From Kuschelorhynchus macadamiae (Eukaryota; Arthropoda; Insecta; Coleoptera; Curculionidae), in assembly GCA_030620095.1 (NCBI GenBank), contig JAUTXW010000938.1, positions 124,001 to 188,000 on the forward strand: DNA of 64,000 nt, in the 5' to 3' direction. Made by a program: the position numbers and the translations under genes. The notes beneath the pieces are model-generated. The model ran no database searches and was not told where the DNA came from. It saw nothing but the letters and a program-made list of their open reading frames with translations. Numbering within the stretch: the stretch's first letter is position 1; every line of letters starts with the position of its first letter. Shown in pieces: positions 43,925-56,204 of this stretch.

Positions 43925-44860
43925 TTTTATTTATTTTAGTGCCGTTTATTCTGACATAGACGAAATCCTGGACTTGTAATATGTAGAAAGTATAAAAGCT
44001 AACAAAAATTAGTTTGTATACTTGAGTTGGTGGAGTCTTTATTCAATTTCTCAAGTCTTAAAATGCCTGCTTATTCTATGACGATAGTATATTCACATAT
44101 TTTAAAGTCTATTTTATTTATTTTGTACAAATAATTGTTTTATTATCATAACTTTTTGTTTTTTTACTTTGAGAAATACAATTGGACATACAGTTGTTTG
44201 ATCAATGAATTTATTGTCAAATCTTTAATCACTAATTAAGAAACTTTTAAACGAATGTGAAAGTTGAAACAGCTACTCATGGCAATGTCATGTGTAAGGT
44301 GAACATTTAATAAATAAGTAATGAGAATGCGAACTTGTTTATTATTAGGTAACATGATATATTGCTTGCAGAACTGCAACAATTTACAGTCGCTTTTTCT
44401 TGGAGTGGTAATAATTATCACATAATACGTGCGGTTTTATTGATATAAAATCAACTAATGAATTAGTATATTTGCAAGAGTTTTGCATTTTTTAAAACTT
44501 CACCACGAAAGTGAAAGTGAAAATTGAGACTAATGTGTGCATAATATTAATTCTGAGATCGAATTATTATCAAAAAAATCTTAGTTTAGGTTAGAATATT
44601 AAATATATCTTAGGATAATAGACAATTTTAGTTATCAAAATGTTTAACTTAATTGTAGATTGTATATAAGTCATACAGTTCATTCGCCATAATTTTCTGA
44701 ATTGTTAACCGATTTTCCATTTTTTTTTGCCTGATAGGCAATTGCTGCTAGAGTTTGATAACTAATGTTTCGAGACTTCCTTAAACAGGGCAAAACATAC
44801 ATTTCAAGAACATATATATTTCATAAGCACATTTACATTTTATAGGAAATTCCAGCTAAA
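43925..44860. other. No gene seen
   Basis: AT-rich. Nothing assignable on either strand. Confidence 0.5.
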
Positions 44861-44861
44861 A

Positions 44862-45512
44862 AATCGCTAAATTGGTTTTACCCAGAACTTCCCTTGTTAT
44901 GAATTCTTCTTTTTAATCTTCCCTCGTTATGAATCCTTCTTTTAATCTTTCCATGTAATAGTGGACTGAAACACAACATAATTTGTATATATACTTTTAA
45001 CTCTAGTAGATGGAATTTTAACGAATGTCTAAAAATATTATCTAGGCCGCCATTTTGCTTTACCATATAGGATTTGTAGGAAAAATTTACCAGTCAATCC
45101 ATGTCTAACACTTGATTTTTGTGCGAAATTTCAAGCTGGTTGGATAAGTAGTTCTTGATACTGTATACTGATACTAATTTTAACATTTTATTAGGCCGCC
45201 ATTTCGTTTCGCCGTCATGGATTTACATTACATTACATATAAAGGAGATACAAATTGTGTATCCCCTTTATATTGGATTTTTACCAAAATGTTACCATTT
45301 CCTCCTCTCATGATCCTTGATTTTTATCAAAATTTGAAGTCAATTTATTAAATTCAGTAGCTTTTACGCTCTGCCGCCTATAGACAGACCGACAGACCAA
45401 CGGAAATCGGACAATAGTTTTTAGGAGTCTTCGGGCAAAAACCTGCAGAAATCTCGGAGAGTGATATTTTCACGATTGCAATACTTCTCTCATACGAGGG
45501 AAATAAAAATTA
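44862..45512 (+). repeat. Family A repeat, copy 11
   Basis: The head is AAATCGCTAAATTGGTTTTA, CCAGAACTTCCCTTGTTATG, with the CTTCCCTCGTTATGAATCCT block repeated once more 30 bp later. Two to three units follow (GGCCGCCATTTTGCTTTACC, GGCCGCCATTTCG), then GACAGACCGACAGACC. The tail is GATATTTTCACGATTGCAAT, ACTTCTCTCATACGAGGGAA. The ends are inverted as in copy 7. Confidence 0.85.
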
Positions 45513-45535
45513 CCTTTAGAGTGCCTTAGTTAGGG

Positions 45536-45538
<3 letters not shown>

Positions 45539-45597
<59 letters not shown>
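45539..45597. repeat. (TA)n microsatellite
   Basis: About 59 bp of AT dinucleotides, starting 27 bp after the end of family A copy 11 and followed by looser ATT/TTA repeats. Confidence 0.97.
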
Positions 45598-45599
<2 letters not shown>

Positions 45600-45600
<1 letters not shown>

Positions 45601-46060
45601 ATAGTTATTGGAACCAATACTTTTTATATTATTATATATTATTATTATTATTTATATGTTATAGATTATTAATAGAAAGAGACGGCATTATCAATTTCAT
45701 CTATAAAAGGTTCTGCTGAACTCACTGAAGCTCGTATGTCTCGATATCTCAGGCCTCCAAGAAAAAAAATAAAATGAAATTTTGTGACATCTTATTGTAT
45801 TCGAGAAAAGCAAATCTGCCAGTCACCCATACAGATACAGTGAGTTATCTTCATTAATCAGCTGCGGAAAAGATGATTTGAACTGATTTCATGCGAATGT
45901 GATAAGCGGCGAAGGTTCAAATGCAAAAATTTTTCGTGCGCTGCATTGTGAGATGAGAGATATTGTTAAGAATATGTACTTATTTTTTTAATTCAGGTTA
46001 AATGTGTTTATTGTGTTTCTAAATTTGAATGTTTCTAGAATTTTATCTTCTCAGTTGAAA
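45600..46060. other. No gene seen
   Basis: Starts with ATTATTATT-rich simple sequence. The rest is unremarkable. Confidence 0.5.
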
Positions 46061-46065
46061 AAGAA

Positions 46066-47205
46066 AAAATCGGCAAATTTCCATTACCCGGAACTTCCCT
46101 CGTTATAAATCTTTCCTTTCATTAGGAATAGTAAAGTGTATCTCAATTTAGTTCCGTGCAAAGTCATTTAGTATATTGTCTTTTCAGACATTTTTATTGG
46201 GCATTTTTATTTTGTTTCACCATATTGAAATCATACCAATATTTTACCAGTTTCTACCTATGCCACACTTATTTTTTTGGGCATGATTTAAAACAAATTG
46301 ATTTTTTACAGTGATTTTTTTAAAACCGCCATTTTGTATCGTCATGGAATTTGTACGAGTTAGTCCCTGTATCATATTTCAGTTTTGCTGCAAGATATTA
46401 AGTCAATTGAATTGATTTTTTTTAGACAATTAATTTGGCCGCCATTTTCTATCTTCGCCTTGAATTCGTACCAATTAATCTCTATATCACACTTAATATA
46501 CCTATTATCCAAAATTTAAAATGAGTTTAATAAGTAGTTTTTAGACTGAATTTTTTTAAATAATTTATTAGGCCGCCATTTTGTTTTGCTGCCTTGGATT
46601 TATAAGAAAAATATTACAGGTTGATTCTTTGATCTTTGTGCAAAATTTGAGATAAACTGGATAATTTGTTTTTTAGTATTAATTTTTTTAACAAATCACT
46701 AGGTCGCTATTTTGCTCCGTCATATTGAATATTTACCAAAATAATACCAGGTCATCTCCACATAACCCTTAATTTTTGATCAAAATTTAAAGTCAGTCGG
46801 GTAAGTAGTTCTTAGGTACGTAGCGATTTAACAGACAGACCGACAGGCAGACAAATGGAATTAAGAAAACATATGGTTTGGCAACTTTAGATGACAAGAC
46901 GTACACATATGTAAAACCTGCAATTTTTTTCACGATTACAAACATTTCATTTGTCCGCCATTTTGTTCCGCCATCTTGAATTCTTACCAAAATTTTACTA
47001 GTTGATACCTACATAATACTTGAATTTTGTGCAAAATTTTAGATAAATTCGAGAAGTAGTTTTTTAGTAATAATTTTTTTAACATTTCACGCTATTTTTT
47101 TTACCATATTGGATTTTTACCAAAATGTTATCAGATCATGCCCATATGACCCTTAATTTTTGACCAAAATTTAATCGAGAAAGAAATACAAGGGAAATAA
47201 AAATT
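46066..47205 (+). repeat. Family A repeat, copy 12 (longest complete copy)
   Basis: The head AATCGGCAAATTTCCATTAC, CCGGAACTTCCCTCGTTATA is followed by seven or more units carrying GGCCGCCATTTT or close variants. A GACAGACCGACAGGCAGAC stretch and a CACGATTACAAACATTTCA tail are followed, as in copy 10, by further units, and it ends ACAAGGGAAATAAAAATT. The second set of units after an internal tail suggests two fused copies. Confidence 0.85.
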
Positions 47206-47209
47206 AAAG

Positions 47210-48735
47210 CTAGTTTTAAGTTCTAATTATTTTAGAAATTGGCAGATACATTTTGTGTTTGCCAATTTTAAATATTATCAGCTTTAATTAAAGTTTAGAA
47301 TGTTTAGCAGAATGTCAAATTTGACAGCGACTTCCTAGATTTCTGTAAGCAACTTGTCAAATCCGAAAACTCGGTCAAACATTTTAAACATCAATTAAGT
47401 TTTGTACAACCAGGGGAATGTTTTTTAAATTTTGGACTGTAAATCTAAAAGTTTGTTGTAAACACTACTAGTTTTGTCGCTTCCTATTTAAAAGGTTGTA
47501 AATTACTTGTTTAATTTTAGTTTCAGTTTTAAAACTTATTACTCCTATACATTTGTATTGTATTGTAACACAGAAAACCACAAATAGTGAAATAAAATAT
47601 ATAAATAGTTATTAATAGTTACAAACTAGAAAACCTACATTGTGTGTAAAAATCAATAAAACTCGATAATAACAAACTATTAATCATTCGATTTTATTAG
47701 AACACAGAACCATTTTTTTTTATACAATTCTTTGAAAAAAAATCGAATTTGCTGGGGAATATTAAAGCGGATGAATATTCCTAAGAACATCCTTAAAATG
47801 GTGTTTAGAATGTACTCATTCATCGTGCCAAATTTCATACTTTTATATATAAGTAAACAATTATCTTACTTCGTCGGTCTTTCAGGATTTTTTCTTCATC
47901 CATCACAACGAAGATTGCCATATAAATAAACCTCCAGAAGCCGTCAATTCGCTGAGATGGCTGTTCATCCCCTAAATGTTAAGCCAACTTAGGTCCGCTT
48001 TCTGTTTCATGCGCCCTTTGTCCCTAAAGGCTTACCTGGTTGGTGAAAGAGAGGACATCGTTGATGGTCCGTAGGGATGCTTTAGCAAACCTGGGAACCC
48101 GTATGTAACAAGCACTAGCAATGGCATCTGGGAAAATACTATGGCTTATCCCTCTCCGCACCCTGTAGATAAGTCAATCCTGAAATATATGACATTAATA
48201 AGGAGTTCTAAAAAAAACAAGAGCTATTGGAAAATAGGCAACCGTGCAATTTGTTTCGGTTTCACTAAAAATCGTCACGTTATTTCATGAATTTAACAAT
48301 GTAAGACCAAAATGTATTAGAATTTGTAATTATTTGATTTTTGACGTGTACATTTAATTAGAGACGTAGCGAAGGAGTAGTAATTAATAGCAACACTACT
48401 AACTAAAATAATTCCCTAATTCTATTATATAGTTCTTCCCATTTTATATTACACCATATTACCAACTAAAGTAAAACGTTTTTTCAACTAGGACAACTCT
48501 AAAGCGGAGGTTCCTCTTCGAAACAGAGCTCTGCTTTTTTTCAGGGTTTCTACGTAGGAATCCCTCCCATCGACAGGTTAAATACTCTGTAGTTTTATTT
48601 ATTCTGCGGAAAAACATGCAGTATTGGTAGTTATTAAGTACCACTTTATTGAGGGAGCTGACAGGAGTTACATTTCATTGCATAGCTATGAATTACAAAT
48701 TCTTCTGGTAAACACCGTTTAGCTTAGGCCAATAA
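47210..48735. other. No gene; unexplained GC-richer island 47935-48190
   Basis: The island (CCTCCAGAAGCCGTCAATTC, GGACATCGTTGATGGTCCGT, CCCTCTCCGCACCCTGTAGA) stands out in composition and is partly open in several frames, but no domain, tRNA-like box or terminal repeat was recognised. It may be a single copy of a retroposon. The remainder is AT-rich. Confidence 0.4.
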
Positions 48736-48739
48736 CTAA

Positions 48740-49325
48740 CGTACTTTTACCCGAAACATTCCTCCTTAAAATTAATAAATTTATATACGTACTGCACAGA
48801 TTAATAAATAATTTCTACCTGCTAAAGGGAGGATTCATAACCAAGGAAGTTCCCGGCAAAACGAATTTACCGATTTTTGAAAAAATATTTTTTAATTTTT
48901 ATTAATACTATTATTCCAGGAAATGGAGTTTTACTAAATTTTTAAACTTTTTATTAGACCGCTATTTTGTTTTGCCATATAGGATTTCTACTAGAATTAC
49001 ACTGGTTTATCCCTGATTTATACTTGATTTTTGTTCAAAATTTCATATGTATTGAGTAAGTTGTTCTTTGGTACTGAATTTTTAAACATTTGATTAGGCG
49101 GCCATTTTGTTCCGCAAAATTCGATTTATACCGAGACATTATCATTCCATCCTCAAATGACCCTCGATTTTTGACAAAAATTTGAGGTCGATCGGATAAG
49201 TGCTTTTGAGCTATGCTGCGTACAGAAAGAAGTAGAAGAATATATCTTTCGGGGTATAAGTACCCTAAATTGCAAAGATCTACAGAAATCTCTGAAGGTA
49301 ATTTTTTTAGGATTAGAATTTATTG
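48740..49325 (+). repeat. Family A repeat, copy 13 (rearranged head)
   Basis: The head appears twice in opposite directions: ACCCGAAACATTCCTCC at about 48750 and, inverted, GGAAGTTCCCGGCAAAACGA at about 48845. The main plus-strand units follow (CCGCTATTTTGTTTTGCCAT, GGCGGCCATTTTGTTCCGC), and the tail is AAAGATCTACAGAAATCTCT. The right terminus is decayed. Confidence 0.75.
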
Positions 49326-49329
49326 ATAT

Positions 49330-52300
49330 CGCCTAGGTGGATTTCTATGGTCATAAGCTAACGATAAATGGTGGGCCAGCACCCTTCAAAAATGTTTCTC
49401 TAATTAAAAACGAGAAACTTTTTGTGCATGTTTAAGTGTGCAAAATAGAGTTATCAACAGACTCACAGCCAGCATCTTCAGAAAGTAAAATTTTAACATG
49501 TAGTAACACTTAAAAAACTGCCTTAAGTTAGAAAATAAGCAATGAAATTCATCAAAATATTCTTTAAGTATTTAATTTATGTGGTGACATCAAATTCTTC
49601 TTTTTGGGTTCTCTTTTTCTTCCAGTGTCTGCTTATTTTGTGAGTCCTACTACTAGACTAAGAACGCATACTCGTGTTAACTACTTTTGGGTTGGCTTTT
49701 CACCTCACTTCTGGGGGCGTACACCGTAACTACTGTCAGGGACACTTGATGTGAATAGGTCAAATTGTAGTTGCATTTCAAACTTACGTAACTTTTTAAC
49801 TAGCAGGCCTTTTTAAATCATTTTTCTCTAGTTTAACTGATTAACTTTCTACTTTGAGTAAAGAGTCTTGTAGAAGCTTAAAATCACCTTGTCAATTATA
49901 CAGGGTAAAATAAGAGTGTATGTTTAAAACCGCTTTTTTTTAAAGAGTGGAACAGAGGAAGTTGGCATTTATTAAAAATATTCGATAGAGTGTTTAAAAA
50001 GCCCCATTGATAGGTTACGTATATACACACTTTTGTTTTTATGGCAGGTTATTTAATTTTTTTTAGATACAGTGAGATTTTCACATTTAAAAGAGGTTTA
50101 AATTAATCTTTTTATCATGTTTTCACTTAAAACAAAGATCTTTGTCTAAGTTTTGTATTTTGAGATAAAGTAAAAGATTTCATAATACGGGGGTAGTTAA
50201 AAACTTTAATATATCAAAAAACTCTCAGTCTCCTTGGTCTCCTCATAAATAAAAAATGGAGGATGACGGTTCACTTATCGCCGCCGATCGTTATCACTTG
50301 TTGACTAATGATGGAGAATTTAGCAGTATAAAGGGTTGCTGCTCTACCATTCCTATTCAGTAAGGATTTTTTTTTATCTATTACTATAAGAGGTAGATAT
50401 CACCCTTGATTTATAGCATCCAGAAGAATACCATGACATTATTTTATCCGTTACTTGAGGAAACATCTGTAGGCAGCTCAACTCTTGGTTGAGTACAGTA
50501 AATAGCAAACCAACCGATGTTATGTCCTAAGTTAGACAGTAATTGACTTCATTTAGTTTATAAAACCTGTTGTTCTCAGAACCTACTATTCAAATGTCTA
50601 GTTATATTCCTTAGAGTGGGATAAAGCAATACGAAAAAACATGGAAATAAACTAATATTTTTCTTGGTGCTAAACTATGAAACCTTTAGAAGCTTATTAT
50701 TTTGGATTTTGTGGCAGAAATCCGATCGCGATAGTTTTTGTTGCTTCTGTAATATCCGGCGACGTGTCATTTAACTTTTCATCATTACTTAAATTGTTGC
50801 TTAAATGCATTTTTACACGAACAAAAAATTGTTAAAAGAGAATAAAAATCTATTCTATATTTACGTCAATTGGTAGAAGATGATTTGCAGAAAAAGAATA
50901 TGACCGAAAAATTAATTGGCCGAAACACAAATTGGACGAAAAGAGAATCCATCAGCGAACAGCCAGGTTCTTGTAATTCAAGACTAACACTCAATGCAAT
51001 ATTCGATACCGTTAGGTGAACCGCACGGGGTTAGAACCAGGTTCGTCATTTTAACCATCGTTAAAGCCATAATGGAAATATGATGGTTTAGTCATATAGA
51101 TTTAAGATTGTCCATCAACAATTGATACCTCTAGGTGAATCTGCCTCAGGTTCGCCAATAAAGTCAACTAGCACAACCTGATGTAATCGCAACAAATTTC
51201 AGACGCAACTTAGAAATAATTTTTATTCACCCATAGAAAATATTCATAGTTTAAGGTAAAATGTAAAGTTTCATTTATACAATATTCAAATATATTATAC
51301 AAATTTGTTTTTGGGCCAAATGTCTTCCGCCAAGTGATTTTCCGCAAGTTTACGTAGATACTGGATAATAATTTCTAAAATACCAAAGATGAATTTCAAG
51401 CTTTAACCGATATAGAAACAATAGTTGCATCGCTTTCAAATGATAGTCATGGCACACTTAATACTTTTGGCCAAGTCGGTCTCTGAGTCCCGTTTATACA
51501 AAAAAAAACGAAAAAATTATAAAAAGTACTAGCGTCCACCTTGAAAACTAAATCTTTCGATCTCTTGTATATATTATTAATGAAAATATTTCTATTGTCA
51601 TCGATATAAACCAGCTGTATTTAGGAAGGCCAGATACTGACCCCGTTAAGCACACTGCTATCCTTTGTATTGATTGAAAATGCACTTGTTGGCAAAAAAG
51701 AAACAGACGATTTTGATTCAATTTGAAGTATCATGATTGTTTGTAGCCTATGAATAATAAACCATTACTTACTGGTAGGAAAAATATGTTTTTTGCTTGA
51801 TCAAAAAAATATTGATATTGTATGTATTATTTATTAGTCGTAGAAAAAAAAGATTACTACTCTTTCACGCCAGTTGCCTCTAGTAGTCGCATTAGCCGCA
51901 CAAGTCCAGACCAGGTTCACCTTACTGGACTGTGAGCCTTTTTGAGATTATCTGCATTTCAGGGGACCGATGTTTTAATTGTTAAAATAAATTCCTGGTA
52001 AAAATATTAATTTCTTTTTGACTGTATCAAGTTTATAAAATTATTTTCATATGTACTAATTAAAATCCGAATACTTCGAGTAAATATTAAGCGATAAATG
52101 ACCTACAAAAAGCAGGTCAGGTGAAGTACCCAGCACATATTTAATAATACGTATAGTGGCAAACAGGTTACCGAAAATAACGAGGCTCATTAAATCTGTG
52201 TCAAACCAAGCATGATTGGTTCCATACAGTATTTTCTATAATTTGGTTCGTAATAATAATGGATACATTAAAGCTTGACTCTTTTCGCAATTAAATACCT

Positions 52301-52645
52301 ATCTAAAATACCGAAAAACTTTCAACTCAAAAATATGTTTTGTAAATTATAAATATAAAGATTGTAACGAAGGTGTGTTAAATACGTCTGCTCGAATAAT
52401 TGGGGTTACATTCTCGATCGAATTTACTAATAGTAGCATCGCTCTTATCTCGAATTTGCTCGGCTTCCGAAAAGAGTGCTTATAGTAAGGTACAAAATAT
52501 TTCAAATACTGATTTTTTTTAGTTTGGATAATAAAAAATCGTGTCTGAGTGTGTTCGTACATACATACCCATACATACATTCTATATTTTCCAAATTACA
52601 CCAAAGGTATGGAAATTTACTACCAGGTTGACATTGTAAAAAATA
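49330..52645. other. No gene seen
   Basis: Over 3 kb of AT-rich sequence without a supported gene. A TACAGGGTAAAATAAG word at 49899 resembles a mariner terminus but has no partner. The one structured part is listed at 50893-51345. Confidence 0.5.
50893..51345. repeat. Possible MITE with repeated TTGGCCGAAA-type ends
   Basis: The left end has three consecutive 15-16 bp words (ATGACCGAAAAATTA, ATTGGCCGAAACACAA, ATTGGACGAAAAGAG). The right end has inverted counterparts (TTGGGCCAAATGTC, TTCCGCCAAGTGA, TTTTCCGCAAG). Iterated GCCGAAA words at inverted ends suggest a non-autonomous element. Boundaries are uncertain. Confidence 0.35.
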
Positions 52646-52649
52646 CATA

Positions 52650-52870
52650 AATAAACATAAGGAACTAACATAATAATACAATCACGCTAGTCAAGAAATT
52701 CCTTAAGATTATAATAACACTTATCTAATAAAAACAGTTAAGTTTTGTTTAATACTGGTATACTAATTCTGTTTTCAATGCAGTTAGGTAATTTATTAAA
52801 TATTTTAGGTCCTATTTTAGTTATAAAATGTAAGATCATGAACTGTTTGTTTAGAACTCTTTGGTATATC
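52650..52870 (-). pseudogene. LINE ORF2 C-terminal scrap
   Basis: The minus strand reads IGPKIFNKLPNCIENRISIP, then, after a stop, LLDKCYYNLKEFL. G(P)KIFNxLP followed by a LLDxxxYxxxEFL end is what the C-terminus of Jockey/CR1-like LINE proteins looks like. Only about 60 codons are recognisable. Confidence 0.5.
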
Positions 52871-52874
52871 GGAA

Positions 52875-54330
52875 GGATAGGAACCTAGACGTGTTGAATT
52901 TAACAAAGCAAAATGCCTGTTGTATCAAATGATAATCATCACACCAGAATCAATATCTCTCTAAATTTAAACAACTCAGGTAAACCTTCCGACTTCCCCA
53001 TCAATAAGCAAAAACTACAACTTCCGTAGTTATACAAGTTTATCTCCAGCACAGACTGGACATTTATGTAGGACATTACCAACACAAACTAATCAGTTTT
53101 ATGACCAATTATTTTGTGTTTTCGACCAAACAGCTCCTCACATTTTTTTAATTAAATTTTCTCATATTTCGGTACGTCGTGGAAACAACAAGTAAATTGA
53201 AAATTGTAGACAATAGATCAAAATATTTGAATACGCTTTGCCTTTGTAAAAAAACTTAGAATATATCCGGCTTCAAAGCAAGGGTATCGAGTTTTCTAAA
53301 GTTCATAGTTCAAAAAATCATAACTTATTTAGTACTTATCTGATAGGGTCTCTTTTTCGCCAAGACCTTCAGGCATCAACACACTTATTATAAAAAAATT
53401 ACTTTCAAAAAGTACCGCTAAGTTATAGTAGACTTTAATTATGGTGAGTGACGGCGAAATCTAAAAAAAACTGAAAAAATCGAAATTTTTGCTCGCAAAT
53501 AACTACGTAATCAAAACCTTTAGCCTCATTTTAAAAATACAGTTTTGTACTCATTTGAATCCTCATCAGTTTTGTTTTAGGTCATTTTTCAAAAGAACAA
53601 TTTTTTACCGGAAATCGAAAAGAGAAATGTTTACTTTTTTAAAACTATCACTGATAATTGTAATTTCTTTACACGTCTTAAACACTAAAGTGTTTAGTAT
53701 TGTTCTCTCCTAGTTAGGTCTATTCAGAATAACTTTTACTTTTGCGGTTTAACTGCTAGAGGGCGTCAAAGTTACCCTATTTTTGATTTTTATTTTGATC
53801 CCGCCCATTTTAAATAAGATTGGAAGGATTATGACGAGGAATGAAAATTTCATTGAAATCGGTTAGTTTCTTTCGACAGTTATCAACTAAATAGTGTATC
53901 ATCCTAATTATTTTACGACACTACTTTATCGCCAATATTTCCCAAACCGGAAATACACATAGGCACATAAATACTGACCAAAAATCGTGCACAAATTTCA
54001 GTTATTAATTGTTTCCTGCCTTTTTTCAGATATTATGATTTAAAAGTAAAAGGTACGTTTGACACGATGACCACGAGTAGGCTATAGGCAATACAATAGC
54101 ACGGCCTAACAAACAACGACAAATGTCAACTTTTTTTTTGTTTATTGAACAAAACGATTTTTTTTTGGATTCAATTATACCCAAGTAACTAAAAAAATAC
54201 ATATTAAAGAGTTTATATGCATATACAATGAACATACAAATTACGGATAACAATATATTGTTGGTTCAACAAAAGCAATTAAATAGCATATTTTTATCAT
54301 TGGATCTAAAGTTTAGACACTCATGTTGCG
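52875..54330. other. No gene seen
   Basis: AT-rich. AAAATTTCATTGAAATCGGT at about 53843 resembles a phrase I recall from many arthropod repeats, but no element boundary is visible. Confidence 0.45.
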
Positions 54331-54334
54331 CTTC

Positions 54335-54850
54335 TTAGCCGGCCTTATGAAAGTAGTCGGCTAACATCTCACAGTTCCATTTTCCCTAATATCTTCTTTC
54401 TATGTTTGAATTATCATGGTGGAAGTTTTCACCCTGCTCATTAATTACATCACTACCATTTTTTGGAAAGTAATCCAGATGAGAATCCATGAAATGAATT
54501 TTCAACGATTTATTAAACCATAGTTTTTGAAAACACAGACGTCTTTAACAAAAACAACCATTTTAAAGGCATTCCAAACGTCTTTTTCCTTGTGTTCAAG
54601 TATGGAATCGAATTGCGCATCTTCCCTAATCCTACCCCGGCTCACTACCATTTGATCATAATCAGAATCAAGGATATATTCCTGAAGTGGATTCTGCTTT
54701 TGTGACCTTTTTTTGTCCAAAAAGCATTTTTTGATTAAAGGTGTCAAGAAAAAGTAGCAGTCAGTAACGTGGTCTTTCGGTTCTCGCTAGATCATAGGAA
54801 CAGCGAAGGGCATCTTACGCTTTTTTTGCACTTGCAGCCAAAAATACAAG
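54335..54850 (-). pseudogene. Relic of an arthropod-wide repetitive protein family of unknown function
   Basis: The minus-strand frame starts at about 54813 with MPFAVPMI, has TAG where Trp is expected, then REPKDHVTDCYFFLT. It continues in frame to SRGRIREDAQFDSILEHKEK and DVWNAFKMVV. After a frameshift at about 54500 it reads SLKIHFMDSHLDYFPKNGSD, EQGENFHHDNSNIERRY, a stop, then GKWNCEMLADYFHKAG. I recall this pairing (MPFAVPMxWREPxDHxxDCYFCLT near one end; SLKIHFLxSHLDFFPxN and ERRYQGKW near the other) from many uncharacterised arthropod and cnidarian predictions that behave like transposon cargo. The long middle of such proteins is missing here, joined across at about 54700. Two nonsense codons plus a frameshift mean it is dead. 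The function of the family is unknown to me. Confidence 0.6.
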
Positions 54851-54854
54851 TGGT

Positions 54855-56000
54855 TAGCCTTTTTTATTAATGGACTACGTTTTTGTCTCACAAAAGTCAC
54901 TTCGCCACATATATAATAAAAATGATCCGGTTTATTTACACAAACTCGCAACATGTTATTCGAAACTCACCAATTTCTCAAATACGATCAGCTGTTGATC
55001 AACTGGTGGTTGACATACAACTAACTAACAATTTAGATTTATGTTATATGTATTTAAACCCCTTATAAAGTACATCTGGTATAATAAATCCAGGTATTTC
55101 TCATTTCATGGTTGAACTTTCCCATACCTTAAGGTCAGGTAGGTAAAGTATCCTAATAAGCCTGGATCTATAAAATCCCAGCCAACTGAGACTTTTGCAA
55201 AACAGATTGATAATTAGTATAATAAAATAAGTAAGATTTTGCTATTTTGCTCTCGGAAACATTTTTGCTGTTCCGCAGTGAGTTAATTAACGGATACAAA
55301 TTTTCATTGCAAACTTTAGAGATATTCTTTTTTTTAATGTCAACAATATTTTCGCACTATTTCATAAAAAATGAACAGGTTGCCTATTATGAAAATTCCT
55401 ATTTTTGCAAACACGTATTACCATTTATAAATACAAAAAATCTCAAGAATAACTACACGGGATACTGGTAAACCTTTAAATTTACTAATACGGATCTATG
55501 AAAAGTAGTGGATGCAACATCAGGTTCGCATCTTAGAATTCTCTTTGAATCTGATATTTAAACACTCTGTTAACATGTGAAGCCGTTTCCTTGAAAGAAC
55601 CCCGTAGAAGATCCTAGACTGAATAATGACATGGTAAACATTAACAATCTAATGTCATCGAGCCACATCGAATTTTATCAATTTTTGTTATATAAGAAAA
55701 ATTAAGGGCGTTTTTATGATTAAAATAAAATGTTGAAGTAATCTGTTAATTTATCAACAACAAAAATAGAATATCCAAGACACCAATGTTTTAATTTCAT
55801 GTTTGAACTACTTTTACACTTTAAAACTTTTTGAGACTAGAAATTCACGTGTTTTAACCTTGACGCTGAAGTATAATATAAGAGTAAACTCGTTCAAAAT
55901 CAATAAGTGTCCGTAATAGCATCTTTTGAGGTAACAGTAAAGGAAAATAAAAAAGACACCAATGAAAAGAAATAACCGAGGAGAGCACTATTTTGTTATT
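54855..56000. other. No gene seen
   Basis: AT-rich. Frames of 60-75 codons lack any motif. Confidence 0.5.
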
Positions 56001-56005
56001 TTTAG

Positions 56006-56200
56006 ACAGATATTTCAGTGAATTTCTTTGAAAACTATCTAAGAAGTAATACAAAAACTGAAGCAAGTAAAAAGATGTTCATATTTAAAAATGAATATTG
56101 TGTATCGGCGACGCGACGGGAGACATCAATGATATTTAAAGTTCTGCCACTAGACTATGATGTTTTTCAGAAACATTCACAAAGTGCAGTTGTGACTTGA
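56006..56200 (+). other. Candidate 3'-terminal exon
   Basis: After TTTTGTTATTTTTAG (acceptor-like, ending 56005) a frame runs for 64 codons: TDISVNFFENYLRSNTKTEA, then KNEYCVSATRRETSMIFKVL and PLDYDVFQKHSQSAVVT, ending at TGA. It contains a CpG-richer patch (CGGCGACGCGACGGG). GAAATAAAATAG, a possible poly(A) signal, lies at about 56262. An acceptor, a coding-like frame, a stop and an AATAAA in order suit a last exon. No family recognised and no partner exon found upstream. Confidence 0.3.
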
Positions 56201-56204
56201 TAAA

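Noticed and set aside
47732..48190. Possible retroposon or gene piece in a GC-richer island
   Set aside because: No tRNA-type promoter boxes, terminal repeat, poly(A) tail or protein motif could be recognised; left as unexplained.
51893..51935. AGTCCAG...CTGGACT 7-bp hairpin with AGGTTCACC
   Set aside because: Too short and isolated to support a feature.
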